A DNA stretch of 64,000 nt, from positions 16,821 to 80,820 of the forward strand of contig JALLOH010000003.1 in the NCBI GenBank assembly GCA_027717655.1. Direction: 5' to 3'. Of the stretch, positions 56,844 through 64,000 are shown piece after piece (the first letter of the stretch is position 1; each line of letters starts with the position of its first letter). The notes beneath the pieces were generated by a model, which made no database searches, was not told the DNA's origin, and worked only from the letters and a program-made list of their open reading frames with translations. Origin of the DNA: Acidobacteriia bacterium AH_259_A11_L15 (GTDB lineage: Bacteria; Acidobacteriota; Terriglobia; Acidiferrales; 2-02-FULL-67-57). Both the position numbers and the translations under genes were made by a program.

Positions 56844-58730
56844 CTAGTCCTGGCTGTGGGAGGCTGGGGCGGAAGGTCCGAAGAGTTGTTTGATCCGCGC
56901 CGGGGTGATTCGGGTGAGCGTGTACTTTAGGGTGACCAGGGCGTTGCCGGAGACGAGGCGGGTGACCTGGAGCCAGACGGGGGGGCGGGAGCGGCCCAGA
57001 GTTCCCTGCAAGTAGAGGCGGCGGCACTCGCTGCGGCGGAGCTTGCCGCTGGGGGTCTTGGGGACGGTCTGCGGGGGGAGGAGCTGGACCACGTCGGGCG
57101 AAATGCGAGTGAGGGCGCCCACGCGGCGCTTGATCTCGGCGGCGATGCGGGCGCGGGCTTCCTTGCCGGTCTCCCGGGTTTCGGCCACTACCACCAAGCC
57201 TTCGGTGCCGGTCCGCGGGTCGGTGACCCCGAAGGCGGCCACGCAGCCGCGGCGGACGCCGTTGATATCGGCGGCGATTTCTTCAATCTCCTGCGGGTAG
57301 ATGTTGCGCCCGGCCTTGATGATGAGGTCCTTGATGCGGCCGGTGATGAACAGCTCGCCGTCGGCCAGGTAACCGAGGTCGCCGGTCTGATACCAACCAT
57401 CGCGGCAGGCAGCCCCGGTGGCCTCCGGGTTGCGGTAGTAGCCCTGCATGGCGGAGGGGCCGCGGAACTGGATGTGGCCTTCGACGCGCTCGCTGACGGG
57501 GCGCTCGGCGTCGTCCACTACGCGAATCGCGTGCTCCGGCAGCGCCCGCCCCACGGAGACGAACCGGAGCGGGTCGGGCTCGGCGGGGGAAGCGGGTTCG
57601 GCGCGGCCGAACATTTGGAAGGGGACGCGGGCCACCGGGTCGATGCGGGGCGGTTGCGCCAGGGGAGCGAAAGTCAGGGCCACGGAGCTTTCCGCCAGGC
57701 CGTAGACGGGCATCATGGTCTCGGGCCGGAAGCCATAGCGGGCATAGCGCCGGGTAAAGCGGGTGATGGTGTCCGGGCTGACGGGCTCGGCGCCGTTCAG
57801 GGCCACGCGCCAACTGCTGAGGTCGAGGCCGGCGAGGGCTTCGTCCTTCACCTTGCGCAGGCAAAGCTCGTAGGCGAAGTTGGGGGCGGGGGAGAGCGTG
57901 CCCCGGTAGCGATGGACGGCCCACAGCCAGCGCTCCGGGCGGCGCAAGAAGGCGAGGGGAGAGAGGGCCGCAATGGGCAGGCCGAAGTAGATGGAGAAGA
58001 GCCAGCAACCGATCAGCCCCATGTCGTGGTAGAGGGGCAGCCAGCAGATGGTGACGTCGGTGGGGCGCACCTGGACGCCCTCGCCGATGGCGCGCACGTT
58101 GGCGAGGATGTTCTGATGGGTCAGGGCCACGCCGCGGGGCTCGCCCGTGCTTCCCGAGGTGTACTGGATGAAGGCGACGTCCGTGGGCGACACCGCCACC
58201 GGCGCAGGAAGCGGCTTTTGCCTGGCCGCCAGGTGCTCGGCGGTGGCTACCGAAAGGAGCGACGGCACCCGCGGCTTCAGCAAGCGCGCCAGGCGCTCCG
58301 CCTGGCGGAAGGTAACCAGGGCCCGGGCCTCGGCGTTCTGCAGGATGACCGACTGGCGGCTGGCGTATTCCTCCATCTGGTCGGCGCGCATGGGGGGATA
58401 GATGGGCACCGGAATGGCGCCGGCCAGCAACGTGCCGAAGAAGGAGAAGAAGAAGTCGCGGCCGGTGGGCAGCATCAGCGCCACCGTGTCGCCGCGGCCC
58501 ACCCCCCAACCCGCCAGCCCGCGGGCCAGGCTCAGCGCGCCGCTCCACAACTCTCCGTAGGTGAGCGTCTGCGGGTGGCCGTCCTCTTGTCCCAGGTAAA
58601 GGTGGGGAGCCTCGGGGGCTGTCTGCGCCCGGAGGCGAAGCACCTCGGTCAGGGTTCCGGCGCCTTCCGGAGAGACGGCGCAGGGACTGCCGGGCGCAGT
58701 TTGGAAGCGCGGCGCGACCTCGCTCGACAT
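56844..58730 (-). CDS. Fatty acyl-AMP ligase (FAAL-like)
   Basis: A 628-aa adenylate-forming enzyme. The phosphate loop is IQYTSGSTGEPRGVALTH, and CWLPLYHDMGLIGCWLF is the hallmark of fatty acyl-AMP ligases. GDLGYLADGELFITGRIKDL and the C-terminal lysine region (PSGKLRRSECRRLYLQGTLG) complete it. FAALs activate fatty acids as acyl-adenylates for transfer to carrier proteins in lipid or polyketide synthesis. It stands alone here, with no carrier protein or synthase adjacent. The first dozen codons coincide with one copy of the 34-base repeat discussed under findings. Confidence 0.9.
   Translation of the reverse strand: MSSEVAPRFQTAPGSPCAVSPEGAGTLTEVLRLRAQTAPEAPHLYLGQEDGHPQTLTYGELWSGALSLARGLAGWGVGRGDTVALMLPTGRDFFFSFFGTLLAGAIPVPIYPPMRADQMEEYASRQSVILQNAEARALVTFRQAERLARLLKPRVPSLLSVATAEHLAARQKPLPAPVAVSPTDVAFIQYTSGSTGEPRGVALTHQNILANVRAIGEGVQVRPTDVTICWLPLYHDMGLIGCWLFSIYFGLPIAALSPLAFLRRPERWLWAVHRYRGTLSPAPNFAYELCLRKVKDEALAGLDLSSWRVALNGAEPVSPDTITRFTRRYARYGFRPETMMPVYGLAESSVALTFAPLAQPPRIDPVARVPFQMFGRAEPASPAEPDPLRFVSVGRALPEHAIRVVDDAERPVSERVEGHIQFRGPSAMQGYYRNPEATGAACRDGWYQTGDLGYLADGELFITGRIKDLIIKAGRNIYPQEIEEIAADINGVRRGCVAAFGVTDPRTGTEGLVVVAETRETGKEARARIAAEIKRRVGALTRISPDVVQLLPPQTVPKTPSGKLRRSECRRLYLQGTLGRSRPPVWLQVTRLVSGNALVTLKYTLTRITPARIKQLFGPSAPASHSQD
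58695..58728. repeat. 34-bp perfect repeat, copy 1 (inverted relative to 63967-64000)
   Basis: The plus-strand sequence starting CGCAGTTTGGAAGCGCGGCG is identical over 34 bases to the reverse complement of the last 34 bases of the window. Here it covers the first codons of the acyl-AMP ligase gene. The match may be longer, since the window ends inside the other copy. Confidence 0.9.
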
Positions 58731-58812
58731 CGGGAGAAGTTCACCCTCTCGCAGTGGCGGTAATACTACCCGCGCTTCGGAGGGATTTCAATACCCGGAA
58801 GTGAGCCCGGGG

Positions 58813-59067
58813 CTAGAGCCTCCGCAGGTGCTCTTCCAGCTCGCTCGGGCTGAGGAAAGATTGGTGGAAGCCGGCCTTGTAGCCGGGGGCCTGGCTGATC
58901 TCGGCTTCGGTCACCTCGATCCAGACGGACTCGCCCTTGATGTCGTGGGGCGGGGTGGAGCTGCGGAAATCCCGGGGGGAGATCCAGAGCTTGTCGATGC
59001 ACCAGGCCAGGGACCGCTCCTCGCGCACGGTGCGCGAGCCCGAGGCCAGGTACCAGATCTTCGCCAT
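58813..59067 (-). CDS. Hypothetical 84-aa protein
   Basis: No family recognised. Starting at the ATG at 59067 the product reads MAKIWYLASGSRTVREERSL and ends SPSELEEHLRRL; about a dozen strand-like segments (SVWIEVTEAEISQAPGYKAG) suggest a small beta-rich fold. The longer track frame upstream (to 59352) has no coding character. It lies 82 bases upstream of the acyl-AMP ligase on the same strand and may be co-transcribed. Confidence 0.5.
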   Translation of the reverse strand: MAKIWYLASGSRTVREERSLAWCIDKLWISPRDFRSSTPPHDIKGESVWIEVTEAEISQAPGYKAGFHQSFLSPSELEEHLRRL

Positions 59068-59444
59068 CTCGGCGCCTAGTATAGCGGAAGTAGCACCGGG
59101 GTGTCTGGTCTGTTTGCGCCCTTTTGCCGTTCGATTTGCCGGACGTTTCTTCACTAGAGCCCGCCCGCTGACTCTCCTTATGCGCAGGATAGTGTCAAAC
59201 GTGCAACGGAAACTAAGGGCGGGGACCGAGGGTCTGCCGGGTGGATTCGGCGAGGGGCAACGACTCTCTGGTTCAGGCAGCCAGATTTCACACCACTGCA
59301 AGAAAATGTGCCCCCAAGGCCCTATCTGGAGGCTGCCTAAGTGCTTGGACAAACAAGGCGTGAGCCAGCCGAGTCGTCGGGGCCGAAATCACATCACTCT
59401 GGAACACCAGGCGCAAAAGTATGTTCTCGTACTGCGGGCGTTCC
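59068..59444. other. Intergenic region, nothing recognised
   Basis: About 380 bases between the 84-aa gene and the end of the kinase gene. The short frames that cross it on both strands have no recognisable motif, and I see neither a terminator hairpin for the kinase nor repeats. A promoter for the 84-aa gene should be present but is not obvious. Confidence 0.55.
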
Positions 59445-61634
59445 CTACAATGATTTGAGCAAGGCTTGGAAGCGGGGATGATCGCGCAGGGAGTTCAGAA
59501 AGGCGTCGCTCTTCATCCAATCTCCAAACCCAAATCCAGACTTCAGGGATTTTTCCAGGCAATCGAGAGCCAAGTCGGGTAATCCCAGAACGGCATAGAC
59601 GCAACCCACGTTGAAGAGGGCAGCGGGATCGTCCGCGTCTATAGCCAGGGCCCGCTCGGCCCATTGCAAGCTCTTCTCCCGCTCTCCTAGTTGACATAAG
59701 GCCTGCGCCCCCAGTTGGAGGGCACGCATATCGTCGGGATTGAGCTCCAAGCGTTTATCCATTATCCGCAGAGCCCGCCGGTAGGCCTCCCCGGCATCTG
59801 CTTTGCGACCAAGAGCGGTATAGGTGACGCCGAGCAAGGCCGGAGCCTGGTAGTCCTCCGGTTGCGCGCGGCTCGCTGCTTCAAACCACTTAGCCGCCTC
59901 GGGCAGCTTGCCCTCCACAAAACAGGCGCGCGCGTAGAAGTAGGAGGCTTCGAACAAATTCGGATCCAGCCGCAACGCCGTCTCGAATTCTTTATGCGCC
60001 TCCTCATAGTCCTTGATCAGCGACAGGGCCAACCCGCGGGACGAATGGGCTTCCGCCGAGTCCGGGTTGAGCTCAAGCGCCCTCCGGCTGGCCGCATCGG
60101 CTTGCCGCAGGTTCGCCTCGGTGTCCTCCCAATACATATGGAGGAAAGAAGAGCAATCGGCGATCCCGGCGCAGGCGCGCGCGTAGCTAGGATCGATCTC
60201 GGTGGCCCGGGTGAACATCTGCCGGGCAAACTCAAAGCCTTTTCGCCGGAACTGATGGAAAAACTGCCGCCCGCGTAGATAGAAATCATAGGCTTGCACG
60301 TCGGCGGTGGGCGCTTTTCGGATGGCCTGCTTCTCTTTTTCGGTTAGCATCACGCGAAGGGATTGGGCGATGCTCTGCGCTATCTCGTCCTGGATGGCGA
60401 AGACGTCTTCTAGTTGGCGGTCATAGCGTTCCGCCCAGGCGCCGTGGCCCGTGCGCGTCTCTACTAGTTGCGCGGTGATGCGCAGACGATTGCCGGCCCG
60501 CCGCAGGCTCCCTTCCAGCACATAGGCAGCATTTAATTCCTGGCCGACTTTGGGGGCGGTCACGGGCTTGTCCCGGTAGGCCAGTACCGCCGATCGCGGA
60601 AACACACGCAGCTCCCTGATCTTTAGCAGCTCGGTGATCAGGTCCTCCGTAATGCCGTCGCGGAAGTACTCGTCCTCCTTCGCCCCGCTCAGGTTCTCAA
60701 AGTAGAGCACGGCCAGTGATTTCTCCACCGGCGTCACGGTTACTGCGGCCCGGCCCGAATCGGTGTCGCGTTTTAGGCGTTTGAGGTCGTCGCGCAGCTT
60801 GGCGGCGCTCTGGTAGCGCGCGTTGTGGTTTTTCTCAAGCGCCCGGTTGATAATGTGTTCTAGCTCTGGCGGCAAGTTCGGATTCAGGCGCACAGGCGAG
60901 CTCGGCTTGCGATTCAGAATCGCGTCAAAGATGACCGCGGAGGTGTTGCCGGAAAAGGCTCGCCGGCCCGTGGCCATCTCATAGAGCACTACTCCGAGGG
61001 AAAACACGTCGGTCCGGGCGTCTACTTCTTCCCCGCGCGCCTGCTCGGGCGACATGTAGGCCACCGTACCGACGGCTGTGCCCGGGCTGGTGAGATTTTC
61101 GCCGAGCGCGGCCACGGTGGCCAGACCCGAAACTCCCACTGCTTCCCCCACCCGGTGCCTTTGGGTCATCAGCTTCGCCAATCCGAAATCAAGAATCTTG
61201 GCCTGGCCGAGCTGCGTGATGAAGATGTTTGCTGGCTTGATGTCACGATGGATGATGCCCCTTGAGTGCGCCGCGGCGAGCGCATCGGCGACCTGAAAGC
61301 TGAGTTCGAGTAGTTCGTCACTCTCCAGGGGGCGACCGGCGATGCGATGGTTGAGCGTTTGCCCCTCCAACAACTCCAAGGCCATGAACGGCCGGCCTTG
61401 GTGCTCATCAACGTCGTGAATCGTGCAGATGTTGGGATGATTCAAGGCCGAGGCGGCGCGGGCCTCACGCTGGAACCGCTCCACTGCCTGACGATCCTGG
61501 GAATATTCTTCCGGCAGGAACTTGAGAGCTACGTAGCGGCCGAGCTTGGTGTCCTCGGCCCTGTAGACCACACCCATTCCGCCCTCGCCCAGCTTCTCAA
61601 CCACGCGATAGTGCGAAATGGTCTTACCGATCAA
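59445..61634 (-). CDS. Serine/threonine protein kinase with TolB-like and TPR domains
   Basis: A 729-aa signalling protein of a design very common in Acidobacteriota. Residues 1-280 form a Hanks-type kinase: [36 protein letters not shown] and [10 protein letters not shown] are intact. Residues about 300-430 are a TolB-N/FlgO-like domain ([40 protein letters not shown]). The remainder is TPR repeats ([41 protein letters not shown]). No membrane helix is seen, so it is likely cytosolic. It may act with the phosphatase gene 190 bases upstream, transcribed in the same direction. Confidence 0.92.
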   Translation of the reverse strand: MIGKTISHYRVVEKLGEGGMGVVYRAEDTKLGRYVALKFLPEEYSQDRQAVERFQREARAASALNHPNICTIHDVDEHQGRPFMALELLEGQTLNHRIAGRPLESDELLELSFQVADALAAAHSRGIIHRDIKPANIFITQLGQAKILDFGLAKLMTQRHRVGEAVGVSGLATVAALGENLTSPGTAVGTVAYMSPEQARGEEVDARTDVFSLGVVLYEMATGRRAFSGNTSAVIFDAILNRKPSSPVRLNPNLPPELEHIINRALEKNHNARYQSAAKLRDDLKRLKRDTDSGRAAVTVTPVEKSLAVLYFENLSGAKEDEYFRDGITEDLITELLKIRELRVFPRSAVLAYRDKPVTAPKVGQELNAAYVLEGSLRRAGNRLRITAQLVETRTGHGAWAERYDRQLEDVFAIQDEIAQSIAQSLRVMLTEKEKQAIRKAPTADVQAYDFYLRGRQFFHQFRRKGFEFARQMFTRATEIDPSYARACAGIADCSSFLHMYWEDTEANLRQADAASRRALELNPDSAEAHSSRGLALSLIKDYEEAHKEFETALRLDPNLFEASYFYARACFVEGKLPEAAKWFEAASRAQPEDYQAPALLGVTYTALGRKADAGEAYRRALRIMDKRLELNPDDMRALQLGAQALCQLGEREKSLQWAERALAIDADDPAALFNVGCVYAVLGLPDLALDCLEKSLKSGFGFGDWMKSDAFLNSLRDHPRFQALLKSL

Positions 61635-61823
61635 GGGAAAATCACCGCCCGAGCGGCCACCATCTTATGCCGCCCCCGCAGGCAAGTCAACGCGCAACCG
61701 TAGGGCGTAACTCCATCAGGGGTGGGTGATAGGTACCTCCACTGCAGTCGCGTGTCGCAGCCGGTGCGTGTTGCCCAGCGGCTCCCACGGGATTGGCGGC
61801 AAGCTGCGCCCTGGCAAAGAGAC

Positions 61824-63560
61824 TCATCTCAGGCTGTCGCTAGACCCACCCTCAGTCCCAGCAAGCGCTTCCGTGCTCGATTCCGGCAGCCCGATGTAGC
61901 GAAGGAGTAGAAGGGTGATGTCGTCGGCCTGGTTGGCCCCGCGGGTGAAGTCGTCGAGAGCAGCCAGGATGGCGGCTTGCAGCGCCTCGAGCGTACCACG
62001 GCCGTTAGCCGCCACCACCTCCCGAAGCCGCTCCACGCCGAACTCTTCCTCCTCGATGTTTACCGCTTCATTCACGCCGTCGGTGAAGAAAACCACCGTG
62101 TCACCCGGTTCGAGCCGGGTCGAACGGACCGTGAAAACCGAGTCAGGGAGAAGGCCTAGAGGCAGACACTCCGAGGGGAACGGGTGGCTGATCTTGCTCC
62201 CGCGAACCAGCAGCGGGGAGTAGTGGCCGGCATTGATGAAATCGAGGTGGCCGGCGGCGTCCAGATTGCCGAAGAAAAGCGTGGCGTAGCGGTTCGATTG
62301 CGCGCGCGTGCTGATGAAGCGATTCACGTGGTTGAAAAGCTTGGTTGGCTCCTGGGTCAACGTCATGCCGGCGAAGCTACCTTGTAGTACAGCCGTCAGG
62401 AGGGCCGCCCCCAGGCCCTTACCAGAGACGTCGGCAATGACGAAGGCAACGCGATCCAGGCTAAGTTCTATCAAATCGAAATAGTCTCCCCCTACCTCAT
62501 AGCAGGGATGGTTCACGCCGGTGACCTGAAGATAAGAAAACTGCTTGAAGTCTTTGGGGAGGAGAGACTGCTGGATGTCGCGGGCCATGTTCAGTTCTTG
62601 TTCCAGGTGACGCCGATCCTGTTCCCGCTCTAGCAGCCGCGCCTTCTCAATAATGCTGGCGGCCTGGACCGCCAGGGCGTCCAGGATCTGCCGCTGCAGG
62701 CCCGAAAAAGCAGCAGGTCGGCGGCTGTCCAGGTAGAGCAATCCCAAGAGTTCACCGGAGGTTGAGACCGAGGTGACGCCGGTGGCGTGAACGTCAGCCA
62801 GGGACGACAGAGGGACAACCATGACGGAGCGGAGCTGTTGAGCGATGATGCTCTGAGCTTTTCGCAGAGCTTCTTCTGCCAGGGCAAGGTCCTGGGTGAT
62901 GATGCTGCGCCGTTGTTTGAGTGCCTGGGCGATGGCGGTCTGGCTGGGCGAGATGCTGTCGAGCGGCAGACTGACCTGACCCCGCCCGCGAGCGGCTAGC
63001 GGGCGCAGCGCATCCCCCGGGCCAGCTTGGAAAAGGAGGCCGCGGTCAGCTTCAGTGACCACGATGGCTCGATCCACGATCGCTCCTAGCACCTGTTCCA
63101 AGGACATGCGAGATTGCAGGAGCGCAGTGGCCTCCAACAGCAGGCTCAAATGGTGCAGGTTCCGGTCCCCGGCCTCGGGGCCGGAGGGTTGGTCGAACCG
63201 TGAGAGCAGCTCGGGGATCGAATCGCGAACCTGGTCCGTACGGAAGATAACCCGTAAGGCCTCGAATTTGCCGAAGGTGATGACGTCGCCGTCCCCCAAG
63301 GCTTGGGGTGTGTCCAGCTTCTTCCCGTTGACGTAGAGACCCTCGCGTTGGCCGAGGTCCTCCAGAAAAAAAGTGCCATTTCTATAGGTGACTGCGGCAC
63401 AGTGGCGTGAAACTTCCCTCTCTTGCATCAAGATGTGATTGCCCGCTTCGGTGCCGCGGCCAAGCCGAGATGGCGATTGGGTTATGGGGACGATCCGTTT
63501 GGTGCCGCTGGGCTCTTGGATTTCCAGGAATGCCTGCGGCAGGGATGGGCTGGTCGCCAT
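61824..63560 (-). CDS. FHA-GAF-SpoIIE protein phosphatase
   Basis: A 578-aa regulator. Residues 20-105 form an FHA domain that binds phosphothreonine (SRLGRGTEAGNHILM; VSRHCAAVTYRNGTFFLEDL). A GAF domain follows near 145-310 (LDSRRPAAFSGLQRQILDALA). The C-terminal half is a PP2C-type SpoIIE/RsbU phosphatase (ARDIQQSLLPKDF; GGDYFDLIELSLDRVAFVIADVSGKGLGAA; FFTDGVNEA). It should dephosphorylate a STAS protein such as that at 52.3 kb. Its FHA domain could read the output of the neighbouring kinase. Confidence 0.92.
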   Translation of the reverse strand: MATSPSLPQAFLEIQEPSGTKRIVPITQSPSRLGRGTEAGNHILMQEREVSRHCAAVTYRNGTFFLEDLGQREGLYVNGKKLDTPQALGDGDVITFGKFEALRVIFRTDQVRDSIPELLSRFDQPSGPEAGDRNLHHLSLLLEATALLQSRMSLEQVLGAIVDRAIVVTEADRGLLFQAGPGDALRPLAARGRGQVSLPLDSISPSQTAIAQALKQRRSIITQDLALAEEALRKAQSIIAQQLRSVMVVPLSSLADVHATGVTSVSTSGELLGLLYLDSRRPAAFSGLQRQILDALAVQAASIIEKARLLEREQDRRHLEQELNMARDIQQSLLPKDFKQFSYLQVTGVNHPCYEVGGDYFDLIELSLDRVAFVIADVSGKGLGAALLTAVLQGSFAGMTLTQEPTKLFNHVNRFISTRAQSNRYATLFFGNLDAAGHLDFINAGHYSPLLVRGSKISHPFPSECLPLGLLPDSVFTVRSTRLEPGDTVVFFTDGVNEAVNIEEEEFGVERLREVVAANGRGTLEALQAAILAALDDFTRGANQADDITLLLLRYIGLPESSTEALAGTEGGSSDSLR

Positions 63561-63786
63561 GGCCTCATTCTCTGTTCTTATCAGCGTTGCTTTCTTGGCT
63601 GCTCATTCGCCAACTCCCCGGGACACCTATGCGGTGGAGAGAACGGAGGGTGATTATACATCAGGGGCTACGGTCCGGATTGTTGGCTCGCTGGCCCGCA
63701 GTCAATCAACGAGTCGAAGTTCCTGAGGCCTGTGCGGAAACGATTTCCTTTCGGCACGGTGCCGAGATGGGGGAACATCGGTTTCG

Positions 63787-64000
63787 TTACCGGGTAAAAG
63801 CCCGGGCGACGACGGAGAACTGGAGCTTTTTCTGCAGGCGGTCGATGCGGTCGACGCGCACCCGCAGGCGGTCGCCCAGGTGGAAGGCGGGAGCGTCCGG
63901 GACGCGGCTGCGGCGCCCGGGGGCGATGCTGCGGGTGGCTTCGCGGTAGTAGTAGTCGGCCTTCGGGTCGAGCGAGGTCGCGCCGCGCTTCCAAACTGCG
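63787..64000 (-). CDS. Ribonuclease R, C-terminal end (cut by window)
   Basis: The minus-strand frame VWKRGATSLDPKADYYYREA continues through AFHLGDRLRVRVDRIDRLQK to a TAA at 63787. It matches the S1 RNA-binding domain at the end of RNase R/VacB exonucleases. Only about 70 codons are in view, so the catalytic RNB domain cannot be checked. The track lists only shadow frames here. The first dozen visible codons lie in the 34-base repeat shared with the acyl-AMP ligase gene. Confidence 0.6.
   Translation of the reverse strand, partial: AVWKRGATSLDPKADYYYREATRSIAPGRRSRVPDAPAFHLGDRLRVRVDRIDRLQKKLQFSVVARAFTR
63967..64000. repeat. 34-bp perfect repeat, copy 2
   Basis: This is the reverse complement of 58695-58728 with no mismatch. 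It reaches the last base of the window, so its full length is unknown. Confidence 0.9.

Noticed and set aside
57283-58763. Long shadow ORFs on both strands over the acyl-AMP ligase (421 and 429 aa)
   Set aside because: They arise from high GC at third positions. Only the 628-aa frame carries adenylate-forming motifs.
63668-63994. 108-aa minus-strand ORF at the right edge
   Set aside because: It is a shadow of the S1-domain frame that ends at 63787.

Overview
The window joins two very different kinds of DNA. From about 44.36 kb to the end the sequence is GC-rich and reads as an ordinary bacterial chromosome, most like Acidobacteriota. The signs are a Pkn-type kinase with TolB-like and TPR parts, a FHA-GAF-SpoIIE phosphatase, an RsbW/STAS partner-switch pair, a DmpA aminopeptidase, a stand-alone acyl-AMP ligase, a glycine-zipper envelope protein and a coiled-coil porin. 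The phylum call is an inference from gene content; no rRNA is present.

From the left edge to about 44.36 kb the sequence is lower in GC and is an accessory island. Its right end is a large serine recombinase gene that runs straight into the Walker A codons of a comM (yifB, Mg-chelatase-like) gene. The rest of comM continues on the right. The 5' half of comM is not in the window, so the island extends past the left edge.

The island is a mosaic. At 0.4-5.0 kb lies a CHAT-STAND-TPR protein with a partner of unknown fold. At 5.5-10.4 kb is an archaeal-looking block: RHH regulator, metallopeptidase, Orc1/Cdc6-type initiator and a DNA methyltransferase, plus a decayed second copy of the cdc6-methyltransferase junction. 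At 10.5-13.1 kb is a gamma-glutamylcyclotransferase-like protein coupled to a membrane TPR protein. At 13.3-20.4 kb is an element-like block with a HerA-wHTH-nuclease fusion, tiny genes, a DUF6573-like gene, zinc-ribbon proteins and a Cas4-like/RNase H-like nuclease. Several genes of the two archaeal-looking blocks have a TATA-like box 25-28 bases before the start codon, or a GGTGAT-type ribosome binding site.

At 20.5-27 kb come a convergent restriction-modification pair and a module of Rad50-like ATPase, Mrr-like nuclease and Cas4-like nuclease. At 27-33 kb sits a HNH/PIN/XRE-ImmA operon divergent from a complete type III CBASS operon (Cap6, Cap8-like, Cap7 HORMA, CD-NTase, NucC). At 33-37.5 kb are a C-terminally altered class II HMG-CoA reductase, a mevalonate kinase, and two unknown genes. 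At 37.6-39.3 kb is a short radical SAM operon. At 39.4-42.4 kb is a compact group with an E1/ThiF-like enzyme, a possible ubiquitin-like protein and four membrane proteins. This last group is the best candidate here for an undescribed system.

The chromosomal side shows a coherent signalling set (kinase, phosphatase, RsbW, STAS) and envelope functions. It also carries two gene remnants and a tRNA-Arg(TCT). The window ends inside a probable ribonuclease R gene, within a 34-base sequence that recurs inverted at the start of the acyl-AMP ligase gene.
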